This document shows, in pieces, positions 25,404 to 33,803 of a stretch of 39,592 bases of DNA. A program made the translations under genes and the position numbers. The notes beneath the pieces are model-generated. The model had not been told where the DNA came from. It did no database searches and saw only the letters and a list, made by a program, of their open reading frames with translations. Position 1 is the first letter of the stretch, and each line of letters opens with the position of its first letter. The DNA comes from Desulfobacteraceae bacterium (GTDB taxonomy: Bacteria > Desulfobacterota > Desulfobacteria > Desulfobacterales > JACKCP01), in NCBI GenBank assembly GCA_020633955.1, contig JACKCP010000017.1, forward strand, positions 1-39,592. The letters are read 5' to 3'.

Positions 25404-28400
25404 ATGAGAATTACAGATTTTTCCTTAAAAAACAGAGTCACCATATTTTTTCTTTTATTTATAATCACAGCAGGAGGAATATCAGCATATTTCAACCTTG
25501 GAAAACTTGAAGATCCTGACTTCACAATTAAAACAGCTCTTATCATGACTCCATATCCCGGAGCTTCGCCCCATGAAGTGGAACAGGAAGTTACAAGAAA
25601 AATTGAAGAAGCAGTACAGGCGGCAGATAAGGTCGAATTCATAAGGTCTGAATCAAGAGCCGGATATTCAATGGTTTATGTAGATCTTTATGAAAATGTC
25701 AGATCAGACACAATTCAGCAGCTGTGGGATATTGTAAGAAGAAAGGTTGAAGCTGTTCAGTCAAAACTTCCCGAAGGTGCACTTCCTTCACAGGTAATGG
25801 ATGACTATGGAGATGTATTTGGAATTTTTCTTGCTCTTACAGGAGACGGACTTGAACAAAGAGAACTAAAAAAATATGCAAAATACATAAAAAGAGAGCT
25901 GCTTTTAGTTAAGGATGTTGAAAAAATAAATCTCTTTGGTGTTCAGGACGAAACCGTAAATATTGAAATAGACACTGAAAAGGCCGCAAATCTTGGCATT
26001 CACCCTTCCATGATTACCAGTGCGGTAAAGGATCAGAACACTGTTGTAGTTTCAGGTGAAGTAAAAACAGATTCAAGAAAAATAAGAATTGCACAGACAG
26101 GCAAGTTCAGGTCTGTTGAAGAAATAGAAAATCTTATAATTCAGGCAGGACCAGAAAATCAGATCAGAATAAAGGATATTGCAAGGGTTAAACGTGAATA
26201 TAATGACCCTCCTTCATCACTTATGAGATTTAACGGAAAGGAAGCCGTTGGAATTGCAATCTCAGCAACATCTGATGCAAATGTTGTAATAATGGGAGAT
26301 GCAGTAAAAAAAAGGATGAATGAGCTTCTTCAGGAACTTCCCCTTGGAATGGAAATATCTGGAATTTATTATCAGTCGGAGTTTGTAAAGGAAGCAATCA
26401 AAAAATTCATGACCAATCTTTTAGAATCCGTTGCAATTGTTGTTTTTGTTCTTCTTGTTTCAATGGGACTCAGACCTGGATTTATAATAGCATCGAATCT
26501 GATTTTATCCATACTTGCAACATTTATAGTAATGCTTGTCCTTGGAATAAATCTCCAGCAGATATCACTTGCCGCGCTTATTCTTGTTATGGGAATGATT
26601 GTTGACAATGCAATAGTTGTTGCAGAAGGCTCTCAGACAATGATTCAAAGTGGTAAAGAAAAAATGGAAGCTGTTGTTCTTCCTGCTTCACAAACTGCAG
26701 TTCCCCTGCTTGGTGCAACAATAATTGCAGGTCTTGCTTTTATGCCGATATATTTTGCACCAAACAACACCGGCGAATATGTGGGAAGTCTTTCAATAGT
26801 TGTTTCTGTTTCCCTTCTCATAAGCTGGGTTCTTGCCATGTCCCAGACTCCTGTGTTCAGTTTTTATCTTCTTAAACCCTCAAAAAATTCAGGAAACAGG
26901 GAACCATATTCGTCTTTTTTTTACAGAATATACAAAAAGCTTCTTCATCTGGCACTTACAAACAGAACAATTACCATCATATTAATGATTGCATTTCTTT
27001 TTGCAGGAGTTTCCGGCTTTAAAAATGTCAAAAGAAATTTTTTTGCAGAGTCTGAAAAAAACCAGTTCTTTGTTGACTACAAAAGACCTGAAGGAACAAG
27101 AATAGAATCTGTATCAGCAGATATGGAAAAATTTGAAAAATACCTTGAAACAAGAAACGAGATAGAAAATTTTGCAACCTGTATTGGAGAAGGAGCTCCA
27201 AGATTTGCGGCTGCACTTACTCCTGAGGCGCCTAATCCCGCCTTTGCGCAGATTGTAATAAACGTTAAAAACTACAGACAGATAAATAAAATGATACCTG
27301 AGTTTGAAGACTGGTTTAAAAACAATCTTCCTGACGGTTCCCCCCATATCTGGAAATATATTTCAGGGCCAAGGGCAGACTACAAGGTTGAGGCCAGAAT
27401 AACAGGAAATGACCCCAAAATTTTAAGGGATTTGTCTGAAAAAATTCAGAGCATAATGAATAAAAATCAAAATGCAAAATCTGTAACAGATGACTGGAAG
27501 GAACGTGTACTTTCATATGAGCTTGACTATTCCCAGACAAAGGCAAAAAAAGCAGGTATTGAAAGATCTTCCCTTTCATTCAGTGCCTTAGCCGCAACTG
27601 ACGGAATACCGGTTTCAAATTTCAGGGAAGGCGATGAGCTTATTCCGGTAAAATTCAAATATTCAGATACAGATCCTGATAACTTTGACGGACTTCCTGT
27701 ATGGGGAAGTTCTGCTGTTCCGGTTCCCCTTGCACAGGTTGTAAACAATAAAAGCATTGAGTTTGAAGATCCTGTAATAAGGAGATACAACAGAAAAAGG
27801 GTTATAAGGGCTCAGTGCGACCCTGTTCATGGAGTAACAGCAGACACCCTTCTTTCAGAAATCCGTCCTGAAGTTGAAAAAATAAATCTTCCCGCTGGTT
27901 ATAAAATTGAATGGGAAGGAGAACACGAACTTTCAGACAGGGGAAATAAAGGCGTCCAGAAAAATCTTCCTGTGTGTCTTCTTTTCATGCTGATAATCCT
28001 GGTTTATCTTTTCAACTCTGTAAAACAGCCATTGATGATAATTCTTACAATACCTTTTGCACTCATAGGAATAGCCGGAGGTCTTCTTGTAATGAATCAG
28101 CCGTTTGGATTTCTTCCAATTCTTGGTGCATACAGTCTTATAGGAATGCTTATAAAAAATGCAGTTGTTCTTATTGATGAAATAAACTTCAATATAAAAT
28201 CCGGGGTTGAAAAATTCAAAGCCATAGAAACATCAAGCATAAACAGGGCAAGACCTGTTATTTTAGCTTCACTTACCACAATATTTGGAATGACTCCACT
28301 TCTTGGAGATGCAATGTTTGTATCCATGGCAGTAACAATAATGTTTGGACTGCTTGCGGCGACATTTCTTACTCTTTTTCTTATCCCTGTACTCTACTCA

Positions 28401-28445
28401 ATATTTTACAATATCAAACCATCAAAAACCGGAGCATTGAAATGA
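25404..28445 (+). CDS. RND-family multidrug efflux pump (AcrB/MdtB-like)
   Basis: Proton-driven inner-membrane exporter of 1013 aa, normal for the HAE-1 family. Seen: the N-terminal helix (MRITDFSLKNRVTIFFLLFIITAGG), PYPGASPHEVEQEVTRKIEEA, two large periplasmic loops after TM1 and TM7, the TM4 proton-relay acid in VMGMIVDNAIVVAEG (the common D-N variant of the D-D pair), a matching second-half segment ILGAYSLIGMLIKNAVVLIDEI, and the final TM group with TFLTLFLIPVLYSIFY. Substrates may be drugs, solvents or bile-like compounds; the sequence does not say. It overlaps the next gene by 4 bp. Confidence 0.95.
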   Translation: MRITDFSLKNRVTIFFLLFIITAGGISAYFNLGKLEDPDFTIKTALIMTPYPGASPHEVEQEVTRKIEEAVQAADKVEFIRSESRAGYSMVYVDLYENVRSDTIQQLWDIVRRKVEAVQSKLPEGALPSQVMDDYGDVFGIFLALTGDGLEQRELKKYAKYIKRELLLVKDVEKINLFGVQDETVNIEIDTEKAANLGIHPSMITSAVKDQNTVVVSGEVKTDSRKIRIAQTGKFRSVEEIENLIIQAGPENQIRIKDIARVKREYNDPPSSLMRFNGKEAVGIAISATSDANVVIMGDAVKKRMNELLQELPLGMEISGIYYQSEFVKEAIKKFMTNLLESVAIVVFVLLVSMGLRPGFIIASNLILSILATFIVMLVLGINLQQISLAALILVMGMIVDNAIVVAEGSQTMIQSGKEKMEAVVLPASQTAVPLLGATIIAGLAFMPIYFAPNNTGEYVGSLSIVVSVSLLISWVLAMSQTPVFSFYLLKPSKNSGNREPYSSFFYRIYKKLLHLALTNRTITIILMIAFLFAGVSGFKNVKRNFFAESEKNQFFVDYKRPEGTRIESVSADMEKFEKYLETRNEIENFATCIGEGAPRFAAALTPEAPNPAFAQIVINVKNYRQINKMIPEFEDWFKNNLPDGSPHIWKYISGPRADYKVEARITGNDPKILRDLSEKIQSIMNKNQNAKSVTDDWKERVLSYELDYSQTKAKKAGIERSSLSFSALAATDGIPVSNFREGDELIPVKFKYSDTDPDNFDGLPVWGSSAVPVPLAQVVNNKSIEFEDPVIRRYNRKRVIRAQCDPVHGVTADTLLSEIRPEVEKINLPAGYKIEWEGEHELSDRGNKGVQKNLPVCLLFMLIILVYLFNSVKQPLMIILTIPFALIGIAGGLLVMNQPFGFLPILGAYSLIGMLIKNAVVLIDEINFNIKSGVEKFKAIETSSINRARPVILASLTTIFGMTPLLGDAMFVSMAVTIMFGLLAATFLTLFLIPVLYSIFYNIKPSKTGALK

Positions 28446-29740
28446 AGAAAACATTAATCTGGCATGTCTTAATATTAATTGTTTTTTCTGCATCTTCAGG
28501 TCTTTGCCTGGAGATTGACATGAAAACTGCCGTTGAAAACGGAATAAAAAACCATGAAAGCATAAAGGCATCAAAGGAAACTGAAAAACAAAAGGAATAC
28601 AGCCTTAAAAAAGCACAGGCAGACAGACTTTTCACAGTAAAGGGAACATACTCATATGCAAGACTAAAGGAAACTCCTGTAATGAAAACACAGGGTACAG
28701 AACTTGAGTCGGCAGATAAGGACAACTATTCATGGAAAGTTACACTTGAACAGCCTTTATTTACAGGATTTGCACTCACATCTTCCCAGGATATTGCAAA
28801 GGCTGAAACAATAAATGCAGAACTTGATACAAAAACAGCAGAGCTTGATATTGCATACAAAATAAAGCATGCCTATTCAGATCTTTTCCTTGCATTAAAA
28901 ATTGTGGAAGTAAGAATGCAGACCCTTGAAACCCTTGAGGCACACAAAGAAGACGCAAAAAAATTCTACGATAACGGACTTGTTCCGTTAAACGACCTTC
29001 TTAAGGCAGAAGTTTCAGTTTCCGAAGCTGAAATTGAACTTGATAAAGCAAGTGCCGCCTTAAAAAGTTCGGCTTCAAAATTAAATATACTCATGGGAAA
29101 AAATCCAGGTGATCCAGTTGAAATATCACCTTTAAAGGAACCAAAACCATTTGAAAAAAAATATACAGAACTTGAAATGGAAGCCTTTTCAAACAGACCT
29201 GAAATAAGACTTCTGAAAACAAACATGGAAATAGCTGATTTATCGAAAAAAATTGCCGGTTCAAACTATTATCCAAAAATTTATCTTTCAGCAGGATACG
29301 AACAAAACGGTGAAGATTATAAGGCTTCTGACAATTTTCACACAAATTCACACAACGCCTCTGTTGGAGTTATGGCTGAATGGATTTTTTTCGATTTCAA
29401 AAAAACAGGTTCGTCTGTTAAGTCAGCCGAATATGCTAAAAGAGCTCTTCTGGAAAATTTAGGGGAACTTAAAAAAAACATTGCATTTGATGTGGAAGTT
29501 TCCCTTAGAAATATCAAAGTTGCTGAAAAAAACATTGCAACAGCCAAAAAAAGTATTTCCCAGGCAGAGGAAAATTTCAGGATCACCAATATCCAGTACA
29601 AAAAACAGACAACAACTTCAACAGAAGTTTTAAATGCAAGGACTTATCTTACTACAGCACAAACAGGATATTTCCGTGCACTTAATGAGTACTGGTCAGC
29701 AAGGGCTGATCTTGACAGGTCTTCAGGAAGGATTTTTTAA
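28442..29740 (+). CDS. TolC-family outer membrane efflux protein
   Basis: A 432-aa outer-membrane channel protein. Seen: a signal peptide (about 1-22), two repeated halves of long helices with A/K/E-rich coiled-coil pattern, and the family hallmarks near the end of each half (ASKLNILMGKNPGDPVEI; YKKQTTTSTEVLNARTYLTTAQTGYFRALNEYWSARADLDRSSG, of which NARTYLTTAQTGYFRALNEY is the typical part). The ATG overlaps the pump stop (ATGA), so it is coupled. Third gene of the sigma-54-controlled efflux operon. Confidence 0.92.
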   Translation: MKKTLIWHVLILIVFSASSGLCLEIDMKTAVENGIKNHESIKASKETEKQKEYSLKKAQADRLFTVKGTYSYARLKETPVMKTQGTELESADKDNYSWKVTLEQPLFTGFALTSSQDIAKAETINAELDTKTAELDIAYKIKHAYSDLFLALKIVEVRMQTLETLEAHKEDAKKFYDNGLVPLNDLLKAEVSVSEAEIELDKASAALKSSASKLNILMGKNPGDPVEISPLKEPKPFEKKYTELEMEAFSNRPEIRLLKTNMEIADLSKKIAGSNYYPKIYLSAGYEQNGEDYKASDNFHTNSHNASVGVMAEWIFFDFKKTGSSVKSAEYAKRALLENLGELKKNIAFDVEVSLRNIKVAEKNIATAKKSISQAEENFRITNIQYKKQTTTSTEVLNARTYLTTAQTGYFRALNEYWSARADLDRSSGRIF

Positions 29741-29748
29741 AATTCTTT

Positions 29749-29840
29749 GCCGGGAGAATAATCATGCGGATTTCAGGTCTTGATAAAGTCCCTTCTTCCC
29801 CAAAAGAGGTTTTTCTGTGTGATTTTCTCCCGGCTTTTTA
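29749..29840 (+). terminator. Long-stem terminator after the efflux operon
   Basis: A perfect 10-bp GC-rich stem GCCGGGAGAA / TTCTCCCGGC (29749-29758 and 29825-29834), extended by AATCA / TGATT across a small bulge, with a long loop of about 60 nt and TTTTT after it. It starts 8 bp past the stop of the TolC-family gene. From 29841 to 30102 the sequence is A/T-rich with nothing I can assign. Confidence 0.75.
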
Positions 29841-30103
29841 AGCTGATGGCTGCAGTTTGATTACTCATATGTAAAGTGGTTTTATCTTAATACAGATAAT
29901 AACTCATTTTTTAAGAAATTATTTTTCGGGAATTGTTTTAATTTTTGCCTGAAGAACTTTTGAGTATTCAATCATAACTTATCCGGTTTTATTTATAATT
30001 TTTCAAATATAAGTTATCCAGATCGAAAATTTGATTGCTTGACAGCTTCAAAATTGCCAAATATAAAAATAATTTTAATTATACAGATCCACACGATAAT
30101 TTG

Positions 30104-30538
30104 TTAGGTTTTGAAATAATTACATGTACATTATAATACAATGAAATATATATCACTGAAATTTATAACATTTTCTTGGGGAATATTTATATGCATCCAT
30201 TGTTATAATATTCTTCAAAGCATAAATAAATATCATCCTATAGGCAGTGACTATCTTTTAATTAATTATTTTTTTTGCTTTTTCCCAATAGCTTTTATAA
30301 TTTTGCTATCTTACTATTTTTTAAATGCACTTTGGAAAATTATATTCCCTTGGTCAACGTTCGCATATACAACATACATTGCTTACCAATTTAAAAACCC
30401 AATATTAACTGAGTCTGGTTTTTATATAGTAGTTATAATTGTTGCTCTTTGGGTAGGTGGTTTACTATCTCTTGTGATTATAAAGAAACCTAACCATCGC
30501 TTGCAGGCGACGGTTAAACGCCGCGCCTGAAGCACACG
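30104..30538 (+). mobile_element. Single integron gene cassette without integrase
   Basis: A 435-bp unit bounded by two integron core sites of form GTTRRRY: GTTAGGT (30103-30109) on the left and GTTGAGC (30538-30544) on the right, with cleavage expected between G and TT. It holds one promoterless ORF that begins 37 bp inside the left edge and whose stop lies inside the attC site at the right edge, the classic cassette layout. No intI gene and no second attC are seen in the window, so this is an isolated cassette, a relic of a small array, or an insertion at a secondary site. Confidence 0.75.
30141..30530 (+). CDS. Cassette-borne membrane protein, unknown function
   Basis: A 129-aa protein with four hydrophobic segments (about residues 7-25, 38-62, 66-84 and 92-113), so an inner-membrane protein. 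Its last residues NHRLQATVKRRA are encoded by the attC site itself; similar tails occur on many unrelated cassette proteins because they share attC sequence. No ribosome site is visible before the ATG. Codon use is more A/T-rich than in the neighbouring operons. No family recognised. Confidence 0.7.
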   Translation: MKYISLKFITFSWGIFICIHCYNILQSINKYHPIGSDYLLINYFFCFFPIAFIILLSYYFLNALWKIIFPWSTFAYTTYIAYQFKNPILTESGFYIVVIIVALWVGGLLSLVIIKKPNHRLQATVKRRA

Positions 30539-30544
30539 TTGAGC
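30488..30544 (+). other. attC recombination site, 57 bp
   Basis: Boxes in order: R'' ACCTAAC (30488-30494), spacer CATC, L'' GCTTGCAGGCG (30499-30509), an apical region, L' CGCCTGAAGC (30525-30534 approximately), spacer ACAC, R' GTTGAGC (30538-30544). L'' and L' pair perfectly except for one unpaired G in L'', the extrahelical base that attC sites use for strand choice. R'' and R' pair partly (AAC with GTT, plus C-G and one T-G). Fifty-seven bp is at the short end of known attC sizes. Confidence 0.8.
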
Positions 30545-31664
30545 CTGTAGAATAAGTCATTTTTTAGAGCGAATCGGGTCAAGTATTTACTATTTATGCT
30601 TATTTATTACCCCCCAAAAAAGTAAATAGTGAACTTCTGACTCTTTTTTGTTTCTGCATCCTCCGCCTCCATCTGGCTGGGTCTAAGACTTGCCAACAAA
30701 TCATCCTGTATGATAAGATCTGGAAAAATAAATAACACGTAGATGAAATGAATATAAACATAAACAAGATACTGGAATTGATATTGGTGCGGATTTAAGT
30801 GCAATTAATCCAAGGTAACATAAAATTCAAGGTAGGAGCAAAAGGCGAGACAACAATAAATGTGAAGTACAAAGCTAAACAAATCCTGCTGGTATGGACA
30901 GCAAGGCCGGCGCGGTTTTGCTTTGAATAATTTTTTGGCTGTTCTTGTCTCAGAGCGTTCGGAAAAGGTTCGTTCCCTTGCTGCCACACAGCTTCACGTT
31001 ATCACTTAAGGAGTTTTTGTGGACGATAAATAATAATCGCTATGGTGGCTCAAGTGTTATTTCCGCATTGTTAACCAACTTTGTTTGGGAAGATTGTCTC
31101 TGACAAAGCTATTAAAATAGATAACATCACAAAGGCAGGAAGAGTGGCGTGAAAAAATTAAGAGAATTATCAAACGCGACAACTGTTGCATTTCAAGACA
31201 AAAATAAATAAATTGCTGCTAATTGAAGCAGACCTTACAGTAAGTTAAATCCATCAGATAAAAATGATATTTAATTATTGCTACGATTAAAAAAGCTATC
31301 AAGAAATCATTGACGATGATGATTTAGGACATTTAACTTTAATGTCAGGTTATTAAAAGCATGATTGGGAAAGGGTGAAAATAGAATCAGGCTAAGTTTT
31401 CTCCCCCAAACTAGCCTTAGCAACTTTATGTTCATCAATATTAATTTACTAATAAATTTGAGAATCCATATTATTGATAACGAAAATCTCTATATGGCCT
31501 CAGCGATGCTTCTAATGTTTCTTCTTGTACACTGCCAGTTATGGATTTAGTTTTTTTTAGCGTTTCGGTTTTATTGAAAGAAAAAACAAAAATTAAAAAA
31601 TTAGCTCTTTTATGTAATAGAGGCAAAATAAATGCTCAATTGAAGATTAAAAACATATTGAAGA
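30545..31664. other. 1.1 kb with no recognisable gene, likely decayed accessory DNA
   Basis: No ORF here has both a good ribosome site and protein-like sequence. Seen: an imperfect inverted repeat around a C run (arms near 30569-30589 and 30622-30645, sharing ACTATTTA), and a more GC-rich patch at about 30900-31000 with two overlapping minus-strand frames of about 60 codons that I judge to be chance or old insertion-sequence remains. The rest is A/T-rich. Its place between an integron cassette and a pseudogene suggests decaying transferred DNA. Confidence 0.5.
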
Positions 31665-32003
31665 ATGTGATAACAATCTGTAAATCTTCACATTGAGATA
31701 CCTTCCAAAACATTGAAGTGAAAAGGTACTTTTTTTCAAAAGGTATTTGGCTGGTCTTTTGTTGACTATGGTCGGACTATTGTAGTTTCAGCAACGAAGG
31801 AATTGATGGCGGCTTTACAAATCTGATTTAAAGTCTATTTGATTCAGGAAGCCCTTTAATAGTCTTGTATAGTAATGATCTTCAAGCAACTCAGTTAAAA
31901 TTGAACAATCAGGAGGAGAAATTATTAAACCAGTTTTTCATTTCCCGGTGAAGATTTCCTTCACGGCCCCAATAAAAATGAATACGCTGTTTGGTCTGAA
32001 TAA
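31665..32003 (+). pseudogene. VOC-family (glyoxalase/bleomycin-resistance fold) pseudogene
   Basis: A complete VOC protein of about 110 residues can be read only by changing frame. Frame 1 gives HIEIPSKTLK, then a stop, then GTFFQKVFGWSFVDYG (from 31689). The next frame gives DYCSFSNEGIDGGF, an internal stop, then SGSPLIVLYSNDLQATQLK. The next gives KIEQSGGEIIKPVFHFP, and the last GEDFLHGPNKNEYAVWSE with a stop at 32001-32003. These pieces match in order the family pattern (F-Y-x-K-V-F-G-W, D-G-G-F, P-x-V-Y-x-x-D, G-G-x-I-x-K-P, F-x-D-P-x-G-N-x-x-x-x-W). At least three frameshifts and two stops: a dead gene. Confidence 0.8.
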
Positions 32004-32073
32004 TTTTAAAATCGGGATAGGACTCCCCATAACTAAGGAACAGCACCACCGGCATAAGGATCACGCACCCGGG

Positions 32074-32109
32074 CTGTCCGGCTGATCAGGAAGATTACTT
32101 CCCGGACAG
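32074..32109. other. GC-rich hairpin ahead of the hydrolase gene
   Basis: CTGTCCGG (32074-32081) and CCGGACAG (32102-32109) form a perfect 8-bp stem with a 20-nt loop; CAC and GTG outside extend it across a bulge. It stands out from A/T-rich surroundings. No T run follows directly. It may be the end of a former transcript or the tip of a lost mobile element. Confidence 0.35.
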
Positions 32110-32178
32110 GTGTAATCCTTTTGCAATAAAAAAAAGGTGCAATTTACTCTTGACCCTTTTTTTAACAATGGAGGTATC

Positions 32179-33147
32179 TTGTTCAGTTTAAAGCGTTTCT
32201 GCATATTGTTTTATTTCTTGCTTTGTTCTTCACCGATATTTGCTCAAACAATTATGCCAGACCCAATAACAATAAAAAGAGAAGATGGTACCAGAATAAA
32301 TTATTACTTACACCTTAAACAGCAAAACAGACACACAGAAGATCTTTTAGTTATTCTGCAGGGATCTGATTGTAACAGTGTAAGCAGGATTAAGACTATA
32401 GAAAAACTCAAAACCATATACCCTGCAGTTGATGCATTGACTGTTGAAAAATATGGAATAGATGAAACCCTCCCCTATGATCCGGACCCTGAACGTATTG
32501 ATTGTCCGGCTGAATATATGAAAAAGGATAATCCTTACCAAAGAGTAACAGACCTTGATAAAGTTATTACTACAATAATTTCTTGCTATAATTACAAAAG
32601 AATAATCCTGATTGGCGGTAGTGAAGGTTCTTTAGTGGCAAACATTCTAAGTTCAAAAGTTACTTATATTAAAGCTGCCATTCTTTTCGGCGGAGGCGGA
32701 CGTTTTTTTATTGATGACGTTATTCATAGTATGAAATATTCATCAAGCTCACCAGAAGAATTGAAAAAAAACATTGAAGGCTTTACTCAGTTTGCTGATT
32801 ATATACTAAAAAACGATCCTTTTGAAATATCAATGAGTAATCATGGGTATTTATGGTGGAAGACCATGTTGTCAACAGATCAACTGGAGCTGCTGTTAAG
32901 CATAGAAACCCCGGTTCTATTTGTACAAGGCGGAAATGATAAATCAGCTTCACCTGAAAAGGCTTCTGAAATGATGGAATTGATAAAAAATGCAAAAAAG
33001 AAAAATATTACTTACCTGTTTTATCCTGGTTATGATCATTCTCTAAATCTTTCTGCTGCTGATAACTCAGCCGATTTTGTTCTAAATGATATCAGACGCT
33101 GGCTGTCAAAGGAACTGCTGCTAAAACAAAATTACAAAAAAGACTGA
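32179..33147 (+). CDS. Secreted alpha/beta hydrolase
   Basis: A 322-aa protein with a signal peptide (FSLKRFCILFYFLLCSS to FAQ, about 23 residues) and an alpha/beta-hydrolase fold of the prolyl-oligopeptidase/BAAT type. Seen: nucleophile elbow GGSEGS, acid in VQGGNDKSASPE, histidine in YPGYDHSLNL. I set the start at TTG 32179 because GGAGG lies 4 bases before it and the frame then begins exactly at the signal peptide; the in-frame ATG at 32137 has no ribosome site and would add 14 non-signal residues. Substrate unknown (esterase or peptidase). The next gene follows by 18 bp and may be cotranscribed. Confidence 0.8.
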   Translation: MFSLKRFCILFYFLLCSSPIFAQTIMPDPITIKREDGTRINYYLHLKQQNRHTEDLLVILQGSDCNSVSRIKTIEKLKTIYPAVDALTVEKYGIDETLPYDPDPERIDCPAEYMKKDNPYQRVTDLDKVITTIISCYNYKRIILIGGSEGSLVANILSSKVTYIKAAILFGGGGRFFIDDVIHSMKYSSSSPEELKKNIEGFTQFADYILKNDPFEISMSNHGYLWWKTMLSTDQLELLLSIETPVLFVQGGNDKSASPEKASEMMELIKNAKKKNITYLFYPGYDHSLNLSAADNSADFVLNDIRRWLSKELLLKQNYKKD

Positions 33148-33165
33148 TTAATAGATTGGAATAGT

Positions 33166-33705
33166 ATGAAACCGACCTTGTATATATTTTCTGGCCTTCC
33201 CGGCACGGGGAAAACAACAATCTCAAAGAAATTTGCTGCATTTTATGGAATGCCTTATTTCAGGATTGATACAATTGAACAGGGACTAAGAGAAGTATGT
33301 TCAATAAAAGTTGAAGGTGAAGGATACAGGCTTGCTTACAGAATTGTTAAGGATAATCTGGCAATTGGCAGCGATGTGGTTGTTGACTGCTGCAATCCAA
33401 TTGATCTGACAAGAAAAGAATGGCATGAGGCGGCAATAAAGGAAAACAGTAAATATACAGATATTGAAATTGTTTGCAGTGATAAATCAATTCATAAAAA
33501 CAGAGTGCAAAACAGAAAAAATGATATTCACGGATTAGAATTACCGACATGGGAACAAATTGAAAAAAGAGAATATCATGACTGGAAATCAGACAGAATA
33601 CAGATAGATACCAGCAATAAAAATGAAGAAGAATCATTTAAAGAACTGATTTCAAAATTAAAATTGCAGAAAAAAACACAGGCCGTAAGAGATAAATTAA
33701 AATAA
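33166..33705 (+). CDS. P-loop kinase/ATPase, zeta-toxin or PNK-like
   Basis: A 179-aa AAA_33/zeta-like P-loop protein with Walker A SGLPGTGKTT at residues 9-18, YFRIDTIEQGLRE after the first helix, VVVDCCNPI as the second strand, and a charged lid (NRVQNRKNDIHG). Such small proteins phosphorylate small molecules or nucleic-acid ends; some are toxins. No antitoxin gene is adjacent. Its last codons (AAATTAAAATAA) belong to a segment that matches the leader of the nitroreductase gene at 37679 onward, so the C-terminus may have been reshaped by the event that left the fragment at 33732. The ribosome site is weak. Confidence 0.75.
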   Translation: MKPTLYIFSGLPGTGKTTISKKFAAFYGMPYFRIDTIEQGLREVCSIKVEGEGYRLAYRIVKDNLAIGSDVVVDCCNPIDLTRKEWHEAAIKENSKYTDIEIVCSDKSIHKNRVQNRKNDIHGLELPTWEQIEKREYHDWKSDRIQIDTSNKNEEESFKELISKLKLQKKTQAVRDKLK

Positions 33706-33731
33706 TTCTGAGCAAAGGTAAAATCCAGTTT

Positions 33732-33791
33732 ATGGCAATTCCAACATCGAAAACAAAAAACAAGGCTGAAATAATAAATGGATTTTTGTAA
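33732..33791 (+). pseudogene. 5' fragment of a ferredoxin-nitroreductase gene
   Basis: This reads MAIPTSKTKNKAEIINGFL and stop, matching the N-terminus MAIPTSRTKKKAEIIINE of the intact gene at 37708. The match also covers the leader: from about 33695 to 33780 the bases run parallel to about 37679-37765, including GCAAAGGTAAAAT and ATGGCAATTCCAACATC. After codon 16 the similarity stops. This is the left over start of a duplicated, then deleted or interrupted, copy. Confidence 0.8.
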
Positions 33792-33803
33792 TCTAATAAA
33801 AAT

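Noticed and set aside
30795..30989. Two overlapping minus-strand reading frames of 60-64 codons in the GC-rich patch
   Set aside because: Both frames read the same DNA, neither has a good ribosome site or a protein-like pattern; probably chance or insertion-sequence debris.
31365..31550. A 61-codon plus-strand frame
   Set aside because: No ribosome site, low-complexity hydrophobic translation, and it lies in decayed DNA.
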